DNA of 42,920 bases from Chloroflexota bacterium (GTDB lineage Bacteria; Chloroflexota; Anaerolineae; Promineifilales; Promineifilaceae): the NCBI GenBank assembly GCA_013112725.1, contig JABFFZ010000048.1, forward strand, positions 1 to 42,920, written 5' to 3'. The notes beneath the pieces were generated by a model. That model did not search any database. It had not been told where the DNA came from and saw only the letters and a list, made by a program, of their open reading frames with translations. Numbering within the stretch: position 1 is the first letter of the stretch; every line of letters starts with the position of its first letter. The position numbers were made by a program, and so were the translations under genes. This document shows positions 23,375 to 31,900 of the stretch, one piece after another.

Positions 23375-24013
23375 ATGAGGAAACACACTGTGACCATTGG
23401 CGGCATTACCTTTGACTGGCAACTTGTTCTGGTCATCATTATCTGTACTATCATCCCCATGCTGGACTGGTACGGTCACAAAATTACCAACGTCAAAGCA
23501 TACGACCGGGTGATCTGGTACTTCATCATTCCGGCGTTGACCATCACCCTGCTGTTTCGAGAGCCGATGAGCGATTATGGCTTTCGGTGGGGCAACTGGC
23601 GGCTGGGGCTGGCCTGGACGGCCGGCGTCTGCCTGGTCATGGCCGTCGTCCTCATCATCGTCGCCCGGCAGCCGAGTATGGTCGCCTATTACCAACTGCG
23701 CGCCCCCAAAGGGGTGCTGCCCATCATCTATTACACCGGCGTAGACCTGTTTGGTTGGGAATTTGTCTGGCGCGGTTTTATGCTTTTTGCCTTTGCCCGC
23801 GCCTTTGGGCCGGGCACGGCCATCTGGCTGCAAGCCATCCCCTTTGCCTTTATGCACCTGGGTAAACCGCAAATGGAAACATTCACCACCCTCTTTGGCG
23901 GCGTCGGTTTTGGTTTCATCACCTGGCAAACCCAATCTTTCGTCTACCCCTTTTTTATCCACTGGTTCATCGCCGCTTTTACGATGTTGGTGGCGACAGG
24001 GCGTATCTGGTAA
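23375..24013 (+). CDS. CPBP-family intramembrane protease-like protein, degenerate motifs
   Basis: A 212-residue membrane protein with about six helices, in the length range of CPBP (Abi/CAAX-like) glutamic intramembrane proteases. The family motif EExxxR appears as WEFVWR (128-133), keeping only the second Glu and the Arg. FxxxH is present (157-161, FAFMH). The last motif HxxxN appears as HWFIA (196-200), with Asn lost. The fold is recognisable, but activity is uncertain. Two ATG/GTG starts are possible (23375 or GTG 23390). The stop codon TAA belongs to a TAATTGGG repeat. The next gene follows after that repeat. Confidence 0.75.
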   Translation: MRKHTVTIGGITFDWQLVLVIIICTIIPMLDWYGHKITNVKAYDRVIWYFIIPALTITLLFREPMSDYGFRWGNWRLGLAWTAGVCLVMAVVLIIVARQPSMVAYYQLRAPKGVLPIIYYTGVDLFGWEFVWRGFMLFAFARAFGPGTAIWLQAIPFAFMHLGKPQMETFTTLFGGVGFGFITWQTQSFVYPFFIHWFIAAFTMLVATGRIW

Positions 24014-24065
24014 TTGGGTAATTGGGTAATTGTGTGATTACCCAATTACCAGTTACCCAATTACA
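24011..24065. repeat. TAATTGGG octamer palindrome supplying a stop codon
   Basis: Three TAATTGGG/TAATTGTG units are followed by inverted units (ATTACCCA, ATTACCAG, TTACCCAATTACAC). The CPBP stop codon is the first TAA. An open frame through it gives a spurious N-terminal extension to the next gene. Confidence 0.9.
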
Positions 24066-24069
24066 CCGT

Positions 24070-25290
24070 ATGGAAACAATTACGCTAGATGTGACAGAAT
24101 TTGCCAATGGCGGCTACGCCGTGGGGCGGGCCAGCCGGGGGCGCACGGTGTTTGTGCCCTATGCCCTTCCCGGTGAGAAAGTGAAAGCGGCCATTCATAC
24201 TGAAAAAAACAAGGTGGCCTATGCCCATTTGCAGCAGGTACTCAAGGCATCGTCGGAACGGGTGGAACCGCGTTGTCCCCATTTTGGCGTGTGTGGGGGT
24301 TGCCACTTTCAACACATGTCCTATGAGGCACAGTTGCGGGGCAAGCAGGCGGTGGTCGTTGACCAAATGCTGCGTATTGGCAATGTGAAGGATGCGCCGG
24401 TCAGGGCCACGCTGCCCCATCCACAGCCCTGGGATTATGGGATGGAGATGAGCCTCAGCCCGATAGCCGGTGGGGGGGTGGGTTTTTGGTCGCCGGCCGA
24501 AAAACAGATTATTCCCATTGAAAGCTGCCCGATTACCCGACCGGAATTGGTGGATTTGCTGCATGATGTTGACCTGGAACTGCCCGGCCTGCGCAAATTG
24601 ACCCTAAGGGTGGGGGATGATGAGGCGCTGCTGGCGGCAGTGGAAGTGGATGGCGTGGAGCCGCCGGATCTAGAAGCCGATTTCCCGTTGTCGGTGGTGA
24701 TTGTGCTGCCGGATGACACGGCCGTAAACCTGATCGGCGACAATTTTACTATTCAGGCGATCAAAGGGCGGGATTTCCGTATATCGGCCGGTTGTTACCT
24801 GCCGCCCAGCGCCGCGGGGATGGAACTGGTGGTGGAAACGGTGCGGCGGTATGCCGGGTTAACAGGCGTGGAACAGGTGTTGGAACTATATAGCGGCGTG
24901 GGCATGTTGACGGCTTTTCTGGCCCAGGGCGTAGCAGCAGTGGTGGCGATTGAGATGAACCCGGATGCAGTGGCAGACACGGCCGTAAACGTAGACGCCG
25001 ACCACGTTTCCCTGTATGAAGGCACGGTGGAAGAAGTGCTGCCAGAACTAGACATAAAACCAGATGTGTTGGTATTGCACCCACCCGCAGAGGGGCTATC
25101 ACGAGAAGCGGCAAAGGCAGTGGCCGGTTTACGGCCGTCACGCATCGTCTACGTCAGTTCCGATATTGCCACGTTGGCGCGGGACGGCCGTGCGTTTGGC
25201 CGGGATGGGTACAATCTGGTAGAAGTCCAACCTATTGACACACGACCGCAGACGTTTCATATGGATGTAGTGGGGGTGTGGGAGAAATAG
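24070..25290 (+). CDS. RlmD/TrmA-family RNA methyltransferase homologue lacking catalytic residues
   Basis: A 406-residue protein with the full architecture of 23S rRNA (uracil-5)-methyltransferases: an N-terminal TRAM domain (1-60), an iron-sulfur motif C69-x5-C75-x2-C78 plus C153, and a SAM-binding VLELYSGVGM (270-280). In active members the nucleophilic Cys sits in VSCNP, the preceding motif is DPPR.G, and the base Glu follows HV near the C-terminus. Here these read VSSDI (Ser at 364), HPPAEG (337-342) and HMD (397-399). All three catalytic positions differ while cluster and SAM site are kept. It may bind RNA without U5 methylation or have a new activity. The start at 24070 avoids the repeat-encoded extension upstream. 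Confidence 0.82.
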   Translation: METITLDVTEFANGGYAVGRASRGRTVFVPYALPGEKVKAAIHTEKNKVAYAHLQQVLKASSERVEPRCPHFGVCGGCHFQHMSYEAQLRGKQAVVVDQMLRIGNVKDAPVRATLPHPQPWDYGMEMSLSPIAGGGVGFWSPAEKQIIPIESCPITRPELVDLLHDVDLELPGLRKLTLRVGDDEALLAAVEVDGVEPPDLEADFPLSVVIVLPDDTAVNLIGDNFTIQAIKGRDFRISAGCYLPPSAAGMELVVETVRRYAGLTGVEQVLELYSGVGMLTAFLAQGVAAVVAIEMNPDAVADTAVNVDADHVSLYEGTVEEVLPELDIKPDVLVLHPPAEGLSREAAKAVAGLRPSRIVYVSSDIATLARDGRAFGRDGYNLVEVQPIDTRPQTFHMDVVGVWEK

Positions 25291-25355
25291 ATATTGAGAT
25301 ATTGGGAGATTGAGATATTGGGGTATTGGAGGCAATAGCCGAATATCCCCATATC
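25287..25355. repeat. AGATATTGGG-unit repeat between genes
   Basis: Variants of GATATTGAGATATTGGGAGA continue through GGGGTATTGG to the inverted GAATATCCCCATATCC. It fills the gap between the RlmD-like and SDR genes and touches the upstream stop codon. Confidence 0.8.
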
Positions 25356-25373
25356 CTTTTCAATGAGGGCATT

Positions 25374-26075
25374 ATGACCGTAAAAGTAGCCATTGTCACC
25401 GCCGCCGGGCAGGGCATGGGGGCGGCCTGTGCACGGGAGTTGGCCGCACAGGGTTATGTGGTGGCGCTGATGTCCCCTTCTGGCAGTGCGGCGGCGCTGG
25501 CGCAGGAGTTAGGCGGTTGGGGCATGGCCGGGTCGGTAACGGAACCGGTGGATTTAGAGCGGTTGGTCAGGGAGACGATGGGGCGGTACAGCCGTGTAGA
25601 CGCCGTGATCAACAACACCGGGCACCCACCCAAAGGGGACTTGCTTGACATAAGCGACGAAAGCTGGCACAGCGGGCTGGACATGCTGCTGCTCAACGTG
25701 GTGCGTATGGCCCGGCTGGTGACGCCCCTCATGCAGCAGCAGGGCGGTGGGGCTATTGTCAATATCTCCACCTTTGCTGCCTTTGAACCGTCGCTGGCTT
25801 TCCCCGTTTCCTCATCGCTGCGGGCAGCGTTAGGCAGCTTTGCCAAACTATATGCCGACCGCTACGCCGCCAACGGCATCCGCATGAATAATTTGCTGCC
25901 CGGTTACATTGAAAGCTATCCCATTGGCGACGAAACCCGGCAGAAAATTCCCATGCAGCGTGCGGGCACGGTGGGTGAAATTGCCCAAACCGCCGCCTTT
26001 TTGTTATCAGACGCCGCCGGATATATCACCGGGCAAAACATTCGGGTGGATGGGGGGATCACACGGTCCGTGTGA
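25374..26075 (+). CDS. SDR-fold oxidoreductase with atypical active site
   Basis: A 233-residue short-chain dehydrogenase/reductase. The cofactor motif appears as TAAGQGMG (9-16), followed by NNTG (80-83) and the Ser segment IVNISTF (S132). The usual YxxxK pair is replaced: the aligned position reads FPVSS (143-147), giving Phe for Tyr and Ser for Lys. The C-terminus keeps the classical GYITGQNIRVDGGITRSV. The start at 25374 is preceded by GAGGG. The cofactor-binding half looks normal, so it may bind NAD(P) without standard proton transfer, or use other residues. The substrate is unknown. It is the last gene of this plus-strand run. Confidence 0.85.
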   Translation: MTVKVAIVTAAGQGMGAACARELAAQGYVVALMSPSGSAAALAQELGGWGMAGSVTEPVDLERLVRETMGRYSRVDAVINNTGHPPKGDLLDISDESWHSGLDMLLLNVVRMARLVTPLMQQQGGGAIVNISTFAAFEPSLAFPVSSSLRAALGSFAKLYADRYAANGIRMNNLLPGYIESYPIGDETRQKIPMQRAGTVGEIAQTAAFLLSDAAGYITGQNIRVDGGITRSV

Positions 26076-26134
26076 TGGAAGTAGGTGGGCCTACCAGGCA
26101 TAACCCAGGCAGACCGGCCACAGGAGAGGCCGTC

Positions 26135-26635
26135 TTAAGCCGAACGCTGCCGGAAGGCTTGTACAATCATCATGATGCCGCCAATAAACGCCCACAGCGC
26201 GGCTACCCAGATAAAGGTGATCCCCATACCCGGCAGCGAATAATCCCCAATCAAGATGAAGCCAAAGAGCAGGGCAATCACGCCCAGGATGCCCATGGCC
26301 CAACTCCCGCTACGGAAGGCCATGATCAGGGCCACAGCGCCCTGGATGACCCCCCAGATGCCCAGTACCAGGACAAATATCTTGGGCAGCGCCAACACCG
26401 AAGCCACCGGATACATGAGAATGTAGCCACCGGCGAAGATGCTGATCACGCCCATGAACAATTTCCATGCCCAGGCCGCATGACCCTGGAACATATGCAC
26501 CAGATCGAGAACGCCGCTGATGACCCAATAAATACCTAACAGCGTCGCCAGTAACATCCAGGCATCCGCCCTGGTCTTGGCCGGCGACCAGAGAAAGATC
26601 GCGCCGATAACCAATAAGGCAATGCCCTGGATCAA
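26135..26635 (-). CDS. HdeD/DUF308 family membrane protein, start region disturbed
   Basis: A 166-residue protein in three pairs of helices typical of HdeD-like (DUF308) proteins, linked to acid or stress resistance in enterobacteria. The in-frame start available is a TTG at 26635 without a ribosome-binding site. Upstream, a good GGAGG (26691-26695) serves an ATG at 26682 in a different frame; that frame ends in TGA overlapping the TTG (TTGA). Upstream in the main frame the codons give KTRHWGFLL, which fits the family N-terminus. So either a one-base frameshift or sequence error lies between 26640 and 26680, or a 16-codon leader peptide is coupled to the main gene. Confidence 0.75.
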   Translation of the reverse strand: MIQGIALLVIGAIFLWSPAKTRADAWMLLATLLGIYWVISGVLDLVHMFQGHAAWAWKLFMGVISIFAGGYILMYPVASVLALPKIFVLVLGIWGVIQGAVALIMAFRSGSWAMGILGVIALLFGFILIGDYSLPGMGITFIWVAALWAFIGGIMMIVQAFRQRSA

Positions 26636-27093
26636 TAAAAATCCCCAGTGCCGTGTTTTGTTTCCATTGCTGTTGCCGACATGTGAATTTCCTCCTTAAC
26701 TTGTGGGTAAATAAAACCGATCTTGTCGAATACCACCCCGGATCAGGGCTGATAGTTACAAAGTGATGATGGTCTGGCGTCGTCCAAAAACTTGAGATTG
26801 AGAGATTAGGAGATTAAAAGATTGGCGCCGCCTAAATCTCCTCATCTCTCAATCTCCGACTACGAACGGTTTTCATTTGTCGTGATGGGCCACCGCTCTG
26901 AAGTTTCCTTCGACTATACCAGCATAAATAGTACAAAACTGGAACAGTCGCCAACAGCGCCAAAAAGGTGCAAAAGGGTGTGATCTGCTTTTAATTACCG
27001 GTAGGTATGTCTCAGGCCAGTCAGGTTGTTACGGCCAAACCCGCGTCCGTCATGGCTGAAGTGATGATTTCTTCGTTGACCCCTTGCAGGTAT
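26636..27093. other. Stretch without a recognised gene
   Basis: It holds the leader region of the HdeD-like gene (26636-26700) and a large AGATTGAG palindrome (26794-26856). The AT-rich remainder to 27093 shows no coding pattern on either strand; open frames there are antisense overhangs of the aminotransferase. Confidence 0.6.
26794..26856. repeat. AGATTGAG-unit palindrome, 22-bp arms
   Basis: The arms 26794-26815 and 26835-26856 pair with one mismatch; units AGATTGAG, AGATTAGG and AGATTAAA are 8 bp each. Same family as 3260-3293, 4166-4188 and 21448-21508. Confidence 0.92.
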
Positions 27094-28239
27094 TTACCGG
27101 CCCAAAATTTCTTTCAGGGCGGCGAGGAGCAGGGTGACATTTTCCGGGCGGCTGTTGTGGCCCATGAGGCCAATGCGCCATACTTTGCCCGCCAGGGGGC
27201 CAAACCCACCGGCGATTTCAATGTTGTAGTCATTGAGCAGACGCACGGCCGTGTCCCGTGCATCTATTCCCGCCGGCACCCGCACGGTGATTAGCGCCGG
27301 AATGCGGTGCGCCGGGTCGTTTACGTGGCAGGCCAGGTCTAACTCCGTCAACCCATCCCACAACCGTTCGGCGTTGGCCTGGTGGCGCGCCCACCGTTCG
27401 GCCAGCCCTTCCTCCACCACCAGCCGCAGCCCTTCGCGCACAGCGTACATGGAGTTGATAGGGGCGGTGTGGTGGTAACTGCGGGTCTTGCCATCCCAAT
27501 ACTGGCTGAGAATAGACATATCCAGATACCAGTTGGCGACTTTAGTGCGACGGCCGTGCAGTTTTGCCAGCGCCCGTTCACCCAAAGTAAACGGGGACGC
27601 ACCGGGTGGGCAGCTTAATCCCTTTTGCGAACAGGAATAAGCGGCATCCACGCCCCATTCATCCAGAAAGATGGGTGTGGTGCCCAGGCTGGTGACGGTA
27701 TCAATCAGCAGCAGGCAGTCATGGGCGCGGCACAGATCGCCCACGCCCGCCATCGGCTGCAAAGCGCCGGTAGACGTTTCCGCATGAACCAGCGCCAGCA
27801 GCGCCGGACGATGCGTTTCCACCCCTTGCCGGATTTCATCCAGCGTGAAAACCTCGCCCCAGGCTTTATCCAAGCGGCGCACATCCGCGCCATAGCGCGA
27901 GGCCATTTCCACCAGCCGCTCGCCAAAGTAGCCAATGACGCCAACCAGCACCACATCGCCCGGTTCTACCAGGTTGGCCATAGCCGCTTCCATGGCCGCG
28001 CTGCCGGTGCCGCTGACGGGCAAGGTGAAGGCATTGTCGGTTTGCCAGGCATAACGCAGCATCTCTTGAATATCATTCATCACCTGAATGAAAGCCGGGT
28101 CCAGATGGCCTATTTGCGGCATGGCAATGGCCTGCAAAACGCGGGGGTGGGCATTGGAAGGGCCGGGGCCAAGCAGCAGGCGCGGCGGCACATCCAGTTG
28201 GGGGGCGAAAAAACGATGGGTTTCATTAATTGAGAACAT
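27094..28239 (-). CDS. Alanine-glyoxylate/serine-pyruvate aminotransferase family protein
   Basis: A 381-residue class V PLP enzyme. LLLGPGPSNAHPRVLQA is at 21-37, the cofactor-ring segment PVSGTGSAAMEAAM at 74-87, VHAETSTGAL at 151-160, LLIDTVTSLG at 177-186, and the Schiff-base Lys206 in YSCSQKGLSCPPG. These fit the AGXT/SPT group, which interconverts glyoxylate, glycine, serine, alanine and pyruvate in one-carbon or glyoxylate metabolism. Length matches the family. It stands alone between repeat-filled gaps, so no operon partner helps to define the substrate. A phosphonate-type aminotransferase is less likely. Confidence 0.92.
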   Translation of the reverse strand: MFSINETHRFFAPQLDVPPRLLLGPGPSNAHPRVLQAIAMPQIGHLDPAFIQVMNDIQEMLRYAWQTDNAFTLPVSGTGSAAMEAAMANLVEPGDVVLVGVIGYFGERLVEMASRYGADVRRLDKAWGEVFTLDEIRQGVETHRPALLALVHAETSTGALQPMAGVGDLCRAHDCLLLIDTVTSLGTTPIFLDEWGVDAAYSCSQKGLSCPPGASPFTLGERALAKLHGRRTKVANWYLDMSILSQYWDGKTRSYHHTAPINSMYAVREGLRLVVEEGLAERWARHQANAERLWDGLTELDLACHVNDPAHRIPALITVRVPAGIDARDTAVRLLNDYNIEIAGGFGPLAGKVWRIGLMGHNSRPENVTLLLAALKEILGR

Positions 28240-28269
28240 GTTTTAGTTAACTCCTTCGATAATACTCGT

Positions 28270-28324
28270 TCGTAGTAGGCGATTCATCGCCTGCCAACGG
28301 CACTAAAGTGCCTGCTACAAACGA
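28270..28324. repeat. GTAGTAGGCGATT palindrome, diverged copy
   Basis: CGTAGTAGGCGATTCATCGC, then TGCCAACGGCA, then a GTGCCTGCTACAAACG end. Related to the perfect palindrome at 1907-1961. It lies in the leader of the aminotransferase gene. Confidence 0.7.
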
Positions 28325-28440
28325 TTGTCATCCATGGCGGTGGCTTGCTGGTGGTTAGCGGTTGGCAGCTTGTTACCCTTGCCGGCAACCAACCATTAAA
28401 ATTTCCTGAATGGTACGTCCGGCAGGGATGATTTTCAAGT

Positions 28441-28471
28441 AATAAAAAAGCCCGACCAAATGGCCGGGCTT
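28441..28471 (-). terminator. Rho-independent terminator of the SWIM gene
   Basis: On the minus strand AAGCCCG and CGGGCTT pair around a 10-base loop and are followed by TTTTTATT. It lies 40 bases after the SWIM gene stop. Confidence 0.85.
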
Positions 28472-28509
28472 ATGATTTCATTCAATTTTTGGCTGCCTGG
28501 AAGACCAGA

Positions 28510-28758
28510 TCAGGTGGCCCAGACCGGAGTGGAAAGCATCTGTCCCAGCACTCTTTCCAACGCCATGGTGTGGCTGCAAAAACCGCGTGTGTGGAAGAAG
28601 CTGCAATCACAGTCCCACTTGCCCGCATCGTAAGTAACGTGGTGCTCCTGACCGTTATCTCCTTCCAGACGCACCGAGAACGAATCAAAATGGAATCGTT
28701 CCGGTTCGGCTGCATAAAATTTTGCCTTCTCAATTTTGCCAATCATTCCGTAGTCCAT
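28510..28758 (-). CDS. Small SWIM zinc-finger protein
   Basis: An 82-residue protein. WDCDCSFFHTRGFCSHTMAL at about 48-67 is a SWIM zinc finger (CxCx(n)CxH). N-terminal strands (KIEKAKFYAAEPERF, FSVRLEGDNGQEH) match the segment that usually precedes it. SWIM domains bind DNA or proteins and occur in recombination and helicase partners; a stand-alone SWIM protein of this size has no assigned role. GAGGAG seven bases before the ATG supports the start. Strong terminators lie on both sides (28441-28471 and 28790-28822), so it is a single-gene transcript with its own promoter in the short gap before 28790. Confidence 0.85.
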   Translation of the reverse strand: MDYGMIGKIEKAKFYAAEPERFHFDSFSVRLEGDNGQEHHVTYDAGKWDCDCSFFHTRGFCSHTMALERVLGQMLSTPVWAT

Positions 28759-28789
28759 TTACGCGCTCCTCTCTGCATTAGGGGTTGAT

Positions 28790-28822
28790 AAAACAAAAAA
28801 CGCACGCCAAGTGCGTGCGTTT
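28790..28822 (-). terminator. Rho-independent terminator of the histidine kinase gene
   Basis: On the minus strand AAACGCACGC and GCGTGCGTTT form a 10-bp stem with a 5-base loop, followed by TTTGTTTT. It lies about 100 bases after the kinase stop. Confidence 0.85.
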
Positions 28823-28925
28823 AAGACCAATTCAAACCTTTCAGATTTATTTCTGAAATTGTTTTGTCAATCATGCGCCAAGTATAACCTATAGTACGGC
28901 CGTGTCAATTACCACAACCCACGAT

Positions 28926-31900
28926 TTACCTACGTTCCAACAGGCCCACCTGGGGCACAGTGAAGGTAAAGGTAGTGCCCTGTCCCAGTTCGCTTTCCAC
29001 CCACATTTCGCCCCGGTGCAGTTCCACAATCCCTTTGGTAATAGACAGCCCTAACCCGGTGCCTTTGGCCTGGCGGATGTTGGGGTCTTCGGAGCGGAAA
29101 AACTTGGTAAACAGCTTTTTACGGTCTTCGGCCGAAATGCCAAAACCATGATCACGCACGGAACAGACCACCATTGGCGTAACGCGATCATGCTTGCCGT
29201 TGGGCATGAGGCGCGTTTCAAAACAGAGTTCTACATCTGTTTCTGGCGGCGAATACTTACCGGCATTACTGAGCAGGTTGGTGAGTACCTGCACCAGCCG
29301 CCCCTTATCGGCCACCACCAGCGGCAAATCTTCCGGCAGTTGCAGGTGCAAACGAATCCCCTTTTCATCAAAAGGCCCCTGGATGATTTGCAGTGTTTCG
29401 TTCACTACTTCAACCAGGGAGGTGGGCGTCAGATTGACATGCAGTTTGCCGGTCTCAATGCGGGAAATATCGGTCAGGTCTTGAATTTGCTGGCTCATAC
29501 GGCGGATGTTGACGGCAATTGTCTCCAGAAAGCCGCGCTGCTGGTCACTCAGTTGCCCGGTCATGCCGGAGAGCAGTAAATCGGTATACCCTTTTACCGA
29601 GGTCATTGGTGTTTTGAGTTCGTGGGAAACCATGCTGACGAAGTCTGACTTGGCCTCATTGGCGGCGTTCACCTGCTCTACCAAGACGGCGTTGGCAATG
29701 GCAATGGCGGCGTGGTTGGTGATGCGCACGGCCGTTTCTACCATCTCGTCATCAAACGCATCCAGCCGGTTGCTCTCAATCACCATCACCCCAATCAGTT
29801 TTTGTTTGTGCAGCAGCGGCAATGACATTTGTGAATGGGTAGCAAAATTGGCGGCGATGTACCCCTCTTCTTCGTGGACATTGGCGGCCACATAGGGCTG
29901 GCGGCTGGTGATGGTTTTGCCCACCAGCCCACTTTCGGCCGTGAGATCGTCTAGCGTAAAGGCGGGGTCATAGTTGCGGTGAATCAGGCGTTGGGGACGG
30001 CCGTCTTCGTCCACCAACAAAATGGCGCCGGCCGACCCATTAAAAATCGCCAGGGTGCGATCCAGCGCCAGGTTCATCACCGTCGCCAGGTCAAGCGAGG
30101 TATTCAAGTCCCGGTCAAGCTGGGTGAGCAGCGACAACTCATTCACGCTCTTGCGCAGCGCCTCGTCCGTTTGCGCCAACAGCCGCGCGTTTTCCATAGC
30201 CACCACCGCCTGGCTGGCAAAGGTGAGCAGCAAGTTCTGGTCTTCTTCGGTAAATGGCGCGCCGTTGCGCTTGTTGATCAGTTGGATGATGCCCCAGGCG
30301 GTGTTGTACCGCATGAGCGGCACAGTCAGCAACGCTCGCGCCCGGAAGGTGGTATCTTGCTCTAATTCATCATACCAACGTTTATCTTCCCGCGCGTCAT
30401 TCACAATGATGGGCAGCCCGGTGCGCGCGGCCGTGCCTACCAACCCGGTGCCAGTCGGCAGCCGTTTACCCACCAGCCCATCACTGGCCGGGCCGCGCGC
30501 CACCCGGAATTCCAATTCACCATTATCTAGATCGGTGATCATGAACGTGCCCGCTTCGGTATCTATCAGCTGCATGGCTTTGTCCAAAATCAATTCCAGC
30601 AAGACAGCCAGGTCCATGGTGGTTGCCAGCGAAAAGGTGACTTCGTTGATGACCTCAAGCTGCTGTGCCCGCGCCTGCAATTGGCGGTTTGTTTCCAGGC
30701 GGGCCAGGGCAGTAGCGGTCTGATCGGCCAGGGTGAGGAATAGCTGCCGCTGCCGGGGGCGCAGCGCAATGTCCGGGCTGCGGTGGTAGGTGTAGATGAC
30801 GCCGAGTGTGTCGCGCCCGGCTTTGAGGGGAGCGGCCATCCAGGTATTACCGGCCTCAAACTTGCCGGTGCTAAACTGTCCCCGGTCAAAAACCTCCAGG
30901 ATGCGCGGGGCGGTCACGATCTGGGTAATCCCTTCCCGTTCCTGATGCCGCTCGCCATCTTCCAGATAAAAGGCGGTATAGTATTGATTAGTATCGGCAT
31001 CCCACAAATAGATGAAGAAGTCACGCAGGTTAAAGAGGCGCTCGTAATTGGTGCAAACCAGTTCCATCATGTCGTCCAGGGTGAGGGTGAAGTTGAGCGC
31101 CTGGGAAAACTGGCTGAGCATGTCTTGCTCATAAACGCGGGCTTCCAGACTGCGCACGACGCTGGCGCGCTCAAAGCCAATGAGGGAATGGTCGGCCAAA
31201 GAGGCCACATAGGCCAGTTCAGACTGGTTGTAAAGCTGGTTGTTGCTTTTGGGTGAGAGGGTGAGCCAGCCGAGCAGGTCTTGTTCGTTGTACATGGGCA
31301 CGATGACGGCCGTTTCCATTGTGCGCATAATCTCGGCTTCTTGTTGAAAGACGGGCGGCCAGGTGCGTTCTTCGGTCAGGTCAATGGCGCCGTGCATCTT
31401 TTTCAGAGCAGCGATCAGGGGGGAATCAGCGCCCACCAGCAGGTCATTACTGCCGTAGTAGCTGCGGTAGACGCTCATTTCGCCATCCGGCAGGTAGAGG
31501 TCGGGGTTGGCGTCGGGGATACCGGTGCGCACGTAAAGTAGCATCATAGAGGCAACCTGGTCTTCGGTGACGGCCGTTGTCAATTCCCGGTTGAAGTCAC
31601 GCAGCATATTGTCCAGCACGGCCGGCTGCTTCAGAAAACGCTCTTCTACTTCCACCTGCAACCGGCGCTTGAGCGGCTCCACCACCAGCACCAAGAGGAC
31701 AATGAACAGGGTGATCAGCAGCGGATTATTCAACACAGGCCCAACCAAAAGTGTCAGGCTGAAAAGCACAATCGCCAATGCCAATACCAGCACCACCACC
31801 AGCAGCCCATAGGTCATGCCATGCCGCAGCACCTCATCCGTATTCCACAACCGGTAGCGGACGATGGTAAAACCGATGGTAACCGGATACAGCACTATCA

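Noticed and set aside
22961..23962. Minus-strand open frame opposite the cupin and CPBP genes
   Set aside because: It spans two well-supported plus-strand genes, is rich in His, Gly and Pro and shows no family pattern.
24022..24069. N-terminal extension of the RlmD-like protein
   Set aside because: It is encoded by the TAATTGGG palindrome; the ATG at 24070 begins the TRAM domain.
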